Assembly: GCF_001570585.1 (NCBI RefSeq)
Contig: NZ_BBXF01000007.1
Coordinates: 201,508 to 265,507 of the forward strand
Length of the DNA: 64,000 nt
DNA from: Herbidospora daliensis
GTDB taxonomy: Bacteria > Actinomycetota > Actinomycetes > Streptosporangiales > Streptosporangiaceae
Direction of reading: 5' to 3'
In this document: positions 60,243 to 64,000 of the stretch, in pieces
Layout: every line of letters starts with the position of its first letter
How positions within the stretch are numbered: the stretch's first letter is position 1
Notes under the pieces: generated by a model
The model's input: the letters and a program-made list of their open reading frames with translations, nothing else
The model's database searches: none
Told to the model about the DNA's origin: nothing
Made by a program: the position numbers and the translations under genes

Positions 60243-61085
60243 ATGAGTCTGCTCGGGCCCGTCGAGGTGCGCACGCTAGCCGAGAAGTTGAACATCCGGC
60301 CCACCAAGAAGCTCGGGCAGAACTTCGTGATCGACGGCGGCACCGTCCGCAAGATCGTCAGAGTCGCCGAGGTGACGGCCGACGACGTCGTCATCGAGGT
60401 CGGTCCGGGGCTCGGGTCGCTGACCCTGGCGCTGTTGTCGGAGGTCGCCGAGGTCGTCGCGGTCGAGATCGATCCGGTGCTGGCGCGCCAGCTCCCCGAG
60501 ACGGTCATGGTCATGCTTCCTGATTACGCCGACCGACTGCGGGTCGTCCAGGCCGACGCCTTGCGCATCGTTCCGGATGACCTGCCGAGCCGGCCGACCG
60601 CGCTGGTCGCCAACCTGCCCTACAACGTGTCGGTCCCGGTCGTGCTGCACCTGCTGCAGATCCTGCCCGAGCTGCGCCGCGGCCTGGTCATGGTGCAGTC
60701 GGAGGTCGCCGACCGGCTGGCCGCCCGCCCCGGCTCCCGCGTCTACGGCGTGCCGTCGGTCAAGGCCGCCTGGTACGCCGACGTCCGCCGCGCGGGCCCG
60801 GTCGGCCGCAACGTCTTCTGGCCGGCCCCCAACGTCGACTCCGGCCTGGTCTCTCTTGTCCGTCGTGAGCCCCCGGCGACCACCGCCACCAGGGAGGAGG
60901 TGTTCGCCGCGATCGACGCGGCGTTCGCCCAGCGGCGCAAGACCCTGCGCGCCGCCCTGGCGGGCTGGGCGGGCTCCCCGGCGCTGGCCGAGGAGGCGCT
61001 GGTGAAGGCGGGCGTCGACCCGCAGGCCCGGGGCGAACAGCTCGACGTGGCCGACTTCGCCCGGATCGCCGAACACCGCCGCTAG
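60243..61085 (+). CDS. rsmA: 16S rRNA dimethyladenosine transferase
   Basis: ATG 60243 gives 280 residues. Motifs: [40 protein letters not shown] (SAM motif I), [25 protein letters not shown] (NLPY catalytic motif) and [13 protein letters not shown]. The enzyme adds two methyl groups to each of two adjacent adenines near the 3' end of 16S rRNA, in a late step of small-subunit assembly. It is followed 12 bp later by ispE, the usual order. Confidence 0.95.
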   Translation: MSLLGPVEVRTLAEKLNIRPTKKLGQNFVIDGGTVRKIVRVAEVTADDVVIEVGPGLGSLTLALLSEVAEVVAVEIDPVLARQLPETVMVMLPDYADRLRVVQADALRIVPDDLPSRPTALVANLPYNVSVPVVLHLLQILPELRRGLVMVQSEVADRLAARPGSRVYGVPSVKAAWYADVRRAGPVGRNVFWPAPNVDSGLVSLVRREPPATTATREEVFAAIDAAFAQRRKTLRAALAGWAGSPALAEEALVKAGVDPQARGEQLDVADFARIAEHRR

Positions 61086-61096
61086 GCTCCCGTCAC

Positions 61097-61963
61097 GTGA
61101 TTACCGTGCGTGTGCCCGCCAAGGTCAATCTTCAGCTCTCCGTCGGCCCGCTCCGCGACGACGGCTTCCACGACCTCGTCAACGTCTTCCAGGCCGTGTC
61201 CCTGTTCGACGAGGTGACCGCGTCGGAGTCAGACCGGGTCGAGGTCGTCTGCGACCACGCCGACGTGCCGCTCGGGGCCGACAACCTGGCCGCCAGGGCC
61301 GCCCACGCGCTCGCGCCCGGCCGGGGCGTCCGGCTGGAGATCAAGAAGACCATCCCGGTCGCCGGCGGCATGGCCGGGGGCAGCGCCGACGCCGCCGCCG
61401 CGCTCGTCGCGTGCGACGCCCTGTGGAACCTCGGCAAGACCCGCGAGGAGCTGATGGAGATCGGCGGCACGCTCGGCAGCGACGTGCCGTTCGCGCTGCT
61501 CGGCGGCACCGCCGTCGGCACCGGCAAGGGCGAGGTCCTGACGCCGATGGAGGTCTCGGGCGACTTCCACTGGGTGTTCGCGCTGGCCGACGGCGGCCTG
61601 TCGACGCCGCAGGTCTACGGCGAGTGCGACCGCATCAGGGAGGCCACCGGCGACCACGCCGCCTGGCCGGTGCTGAGCGACCCACTGGCCAGGGCGCTGG
61701 CAGAGGGCGACGCCGCCGCGCTCGGGGCCGCGCTCGTCAACGACCTGCAGCCCGCCGCCATCATGCTGCGCCGCTCCCTCCACCGCACCCTCGACGAAGG
61801 GCGCGCGCTCGGCGCGCTCGGCGCGCTCGTGTCGGGCTCCGGGCCGACCTGCGCGTTCCTGGCCGCCGACGAGATGCACGCCCGCGAACTCGCCGTCTCG
61901 CTCACCAGCTGCCGTGAGGCCGTCGTGGCCTCCGGACCCGTGCCGGGAGCCGCGATCGTCTAG
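61097..61963 (+). CDS. ispE: 4-diphosphocytidyl-2-C-methyl-D-erythritol kinase
   Basis: The 288-residue GHMP kinase begins at GTG 61097 with VRVPAKVNLQLSVGPLRDDGFHDLVNVFQAVSL, the IspE substrate-binding opening. The ATP loop is IPVAGGMAGGSADAAAALVA (GHMP motif 2) and LGSDVPFALLGGTAVGTGKGE carries the catalytic Asp. The C-terminal VSGSGPTCAFL is motif 3. It phosphorylates CDP-methylerythritol in the MEP isoprenoid pathway. It sits between rsmA and the ABC-F gene, probably in one operon. Confidence 0.95.
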   Translation: MITVRVPAKVNLQLSVGPLRDDGFHDLVNVFQAVSLFDEVTASESDRVEVVCDHADVPLGADNLAARAAHALAPGRGVRLEIKKTIPVAGGMAGGSADAAAALVACDALWNLGKTREELMEIGGTLGSDVPFALLGGTAVGTGKGEVLTPMEVSGDFHWVFALADGGLSTPQVYGECDRIREATGDHAAWPVLSDPLARALAEGDAAALGAALVNDLQPAAIMLRRSLHRTLDEGRALGALGALVSGSGPTCAFLAADEMHARELAVSLTSCREAVVASGPVPGAAIV

Positions 61964-61979
61964 ATAGGCTTGGCGGGCG

Positions 61980-63770
61980 ATGAATCTGGTCAATCTCGAA
62001 TCCGTCTCCCATGCCTTCGGCCCGAAGGCGCTGCTCACCGGGGTGTCGCTCGGGGTCGAAGCGGGCGAGCGCATCGGTGTCGTCGGGCGCAACGGTGGCG
62101 GCAAGACCACCCTCGTCTCGATCATCGCCGGTGAGCTCACCCCCGACAGCGGGCGGGTGACCCACACGCGCAACCTGCGCGTCGGGGTGCTCGCCCAGCG
62201 CGACCTCTTCGATCCCGACGCGCCGATCCGCGACATCGTGCTCGGCCAGCAGGCCGACCACGAATGGGCCGGCGACGCCCAGGTCCGCGAGATCCTCGCC
62301 AACCTGCTCGGCGACCTCGACCTGTCGGCCCACGCGGGCGCCCTGTCCGGCGGCGAACGCCGCCGCACGGCGCTGGCGAAGCTGCTCATCGGCGACCACG
62401 ACCTGATCGTGCTCGACGAGCCCACCAACCATCTCGACATCGAGGCCATCGCCTGGCTCGCCGGCCACCTGTCGGCGCGCAAGTCGGCCCTCCTCGTCGT
62501 CACCCACGACCGCTGGTTCCTCGACGCCGTCTCGACCCGCACCTGGGAGGTCGTCGACGGTTCCGTCGAACGCTACGAGGGCGGCTACGCCGCGTTCGTG
62601 CTGGCCAAGGCCGAACGGGCGCGCATCGCCCAGGCGGCAGAAGACCGGCGGCAGAACCTCATGCGGAAGGAGATCGCCTGGTTGCGGCGCGGCCCGCCCG
62701 CCCGCACGTCCAAGCCGAAGTTCCGCATCAACGCCGCCGAGGCGCTCATCGCCGACGTGCCGCCGGCCCGCGAGACCGTCGAACTGCTCAGGTTCGCGAC
62801 CGCGCGCCTCGGCAAGACCGTGTACGACCTGGAGAACGTCACCCTCCACGCCGGTGGCCCGAACACGGGCCCGCTCGTGCTCGACCACTGCACCTGGCAG
62901 TTCGGCCCCGGCGACCGCATCGGCCTGATCGGCGTCAACGGCTCGGGCAAGTCGACCGTGCTGCGCCTGCTGTCCGGCACCGTCACCCCCGACGAGGGGA
63001 AACTGGTCCAGGGCCGGACCGTCAAGCTGGCCCACCTGTCGCAGGAGCTCGCCGAGCTCGACCCGACCCGGCGCGTGCTGGAGACGGTCGAGGAGATCCG
63101 CAAGTACATCACCGTCGGCAAGAAGGAATGGACCGCCTCCCAGCTGCTCGAACGCCTCGGCTTCAAGGGCGAGGCGCAGTGGAAGGTCGTCGGCGACCTG
63201 TCGGGCGGCGAGCGGCGGCGGCTCCAACTGCTGCGGCTCATCATGGACGAACCCAACGTCCTGCTGCTCGACGAGCCGACCAACGACCTCGACATCGAGA
63301 CGCTGACCGAGCTCGAAGACCTGCTCGACGGCTGGCCCGGCACCCTCGTCGTGGTCAGCCACGACCGCTACTTCCTGGAGCGGGTCTCCGACCGCACGGT
63401 CGCGCTGCTGGGCGACGGCCGGTTGTCGATGCTGCCTGGCGGGGTCGACGAATACCTGGAGCGCCGCGCCGCCGGAACCGCCGTGTCGGCCCGTGCGGCC
63501 GCAGCGGAGCCCGTGACGGTCGTCGCCGAGGCCGCAGAGAAGAAGGTCTCCCAGAAGGAGCTGCGGGAGCTCCAGAAGGAGCTGAGCCGGCTGGAGCGGC
63601 AGGTCGACAAGCTGTCGGAGCGTGAGGCCAAGGTGCACGCCCAGATGGCCGAGGCGGCCAGCGACTTCGAGAAGCTCGGCAAGCTCGACGCCGAGCTGCG
63701 CGACCTCGGGGCCCAGAAGGAGGCCGCCGAGCTCGAGTGGATGGAGCTCGCGGAGCGCATCGGCGAGTAG
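61980..63770 (+). CDS. ABC-F family ATPase (Uup-like)
   Basis: The 596-residue soluble protein has two ABC domains and no membrane helices. NBD1: GRNGGGKTT, LSGGERRRTALA, LIVLDEPTNHLD. NBD2: GVNGSGKST, LSGGERRRLQLL, VLLLDEPTNDLD. A P-site-tRNA-interaction-like linker separates them (AQAAEDRRQNLMRKEIAWLRRGPPARTSKPKFR), and the C-terminus has a charged coiled coil (QKELRELQKELSRLERQVDKLSEREAKV) as in Uup. ABC-F proteins bind ribosomes and relieve stalling; some give antibiotic resistance. The location after ispE is conserved in Actinobacteria and favours a housekeeping role. Confidence 0.9.
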   Translation: MNLVNLESVSHAFGPKALLTGVSLGVEAGERIGVVGRNGGGKTTLVSIIAGELTPDSGRVTHTRNLRVGVLAQRDLFDPDAPIRDIVLGQQADHEWAGDAQVREILANLLGDLDLSAHAGALSGGERRRTALAKLLIGDHDLIVLDEPTNHLDIEAIAWLAGHLSARKSALLVVTHDRWFLDAVSTRTWEVVDGSVERYEGGYAAFVLAKAERARIAQAAEDRRQNLMRKEIAWLRRGPPARTSKPKFRINAAEALIADVPPARETVELLRFATARLGKTVYDLENVTLHAGGPNTGPLVLDHCTWQFGPGDRIGLIGVNGSGKSTVLRLLSGTVTPDEGKLVQGRTVKLAHLSQELAELDPTRRVLETVEEIRKYITVGKKEWTASQLLERLGFKGEAQWKVVGDLSGGERRRLQLLRLIMDEPNVLLLDEPTNDLDIETLTELEDLLDGWPGTLVVVSHDRYFLERVSDRTVALLGDGRLSMLPGGVDEYLERRAAGTAVSARAAAAEPVTVVAEAAEKKVSQKELRELQKELSRLERQVDKLSEREAKVHAQMAEAASDFEKLGKLDAELRDLGAQKEAAELEWMELAERIGE

Positions 63771-63792
63771 TCCAGGTCTTCCATACAAATGA

Positions 63793-63828
63793 GAAGGAGC
63801 CCGGTTGGCCGACCGGGCTCCTTCTTTT
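63793..63828. terminator. Strong bidirectional terminator
   Basis: GAAGGAGCCCGGT-TGGCCG-ACCGGGCTCCTTC makes a perfect 13-bp stem followed by TTTT, with AAATGA on the 5' side. It ends the rsmA-ispE-ABC-F operon and serves the convergent gene as well. Confidence 0.92.
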
Positions 63829-63887
63829 AGCTTCAGATGACTTGGGGCACCTTCCGAGTCATCTCAGCACTACGCGTTGGTGGCAGA

Positions 63888-64000
63888 TCAGACGATCTTG
63901 CCGGACCAGAGAGCCGCCGCCACCTTGTAGACGCCGTAGGTCTCACCGTCGAAGTACGGCGAAACCGAGGTGTCGTAACGGTTGTTCTTGTCGGTGTCAG
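63888..64000 (-). CDS. 3' end of a gene of unknown function (partial)
   Basis: The minus strand is open from the window edge to TGA at 63888-63890. The 37 visible codons read DTDKNNRYDTSVSPYFDGETY and GVYKVAAALWSGKIV. GC-rich third positions and the convergent terminator support a real gene. I do not recognise the family; the rest lies outside the window. Confidence 0.6.
   Translation of the reverse strand, partial: DTDKNNRYDTSVSPYFDGETYGVYKVAAALWSGKIV

Noticed and set aside
61902-63788. Open frame of 628 codons on the minus strand opposite the ABC-F gene
   Set aside because: Antisense of a complete ABC-F gene with all ATPase motifs; long antisense frames are expected at this GC content.

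Overview
The window is high-GC actinomycete chromosome. Most starts are GTG or ATG, and neighbouring genes often overlap by 4 bp (ATGA or GTGA). The gene order galU-moeA-moaC-mog-rimJ-sepX/glpR-tRNA-Ala on the left and metG-tatD-rpf-like-rsmA-ispE-ABC-F on the right is that of filamentous Actinobacteria. Protein O-mannosylation genes and spore-associated-protein-like secreted proteins fit a Streptosporangiales-type organism; the genus is my inference.

Layout. 1-10.5 kb is core chromosome: a secreted M15 peptidase, a SAF-domain protein, a degenerate tandem repeat, an MTA/purine phosphorylase, an FmdB zinc ribbon, a K+/H+ antiporter, 5-formyl-THF cyclo-ligase, UDP-glucose pyrophosphorylase, three molybdenum-cofactor genes, RimJ and SepX/GlpR, ending at tRNA-Ala(CGC).

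10.5-36 kb is an integration hot spot on that tRNA. Two related actinomycete integrative and conjugative elements (AICEs) lie in tandem, separated by a 124-bp direct repeat of the tRNA 3' part and its terminator. Element 1 (about 10.5-22.5 kb) has an apparently intact int-xis-rep-traB block, regulators with AGTACTT palindromes, and as cargo a Septu-type PtuA/PtuB defence pair plus a small zinc-binding protein. Element 2 (about 22.5-33.6 kb) has intact int and xis but frameshifted rep and traB and a roughly 2.5-kb deletion that removed its regulators. It carries an unrecognised two-gene operon (23.2-25.0 kb), a DUF4365 nuclease-like gene, a membrane-anchored protein and a frameshifted GIY-YIG gene. 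A third, older scar follows (33.6-35.2 kb), with an IS3 fragment, a TetR fragment and long intergenic repeats. Cargo genes are visibly lower in GC than the backbone.

36.6-49.9 kb mixes accessory and lineage genes: a ricin-type lectin, a TetR/NmrA divergent pair with palindromic operators, a MoxR ATPase with a VWA/metallopeptidase, a cluster of one intact and two broken spore-associated-protein-like genes, a membrane protein with an NBR1-like Ig domain, a Ca2+/H+ antiporter, a SigE-family sigma factor with a membrane beta-propeller partner, and protein O-mannosyltransferase.

50-64 kb is core again: rsmI, a membrane glycosyltransferase, a polyprenol-phosphate glycosyltransferase, metG, tatD, an Rpf-like protein that lacks the catalytic glutamate, a kinase and FG-GAP pair, rsmA, ispE and an ABC-F ATPase, followed by a strong terminator and the 3' end of one further gene.

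The best candidate for an undescribed system is the two-gene cargo operon at 23204-25038. Next are the conserved repeat that marks the cargo slots of both elements and the Rpf-like protein with a valine at the catalytic position.
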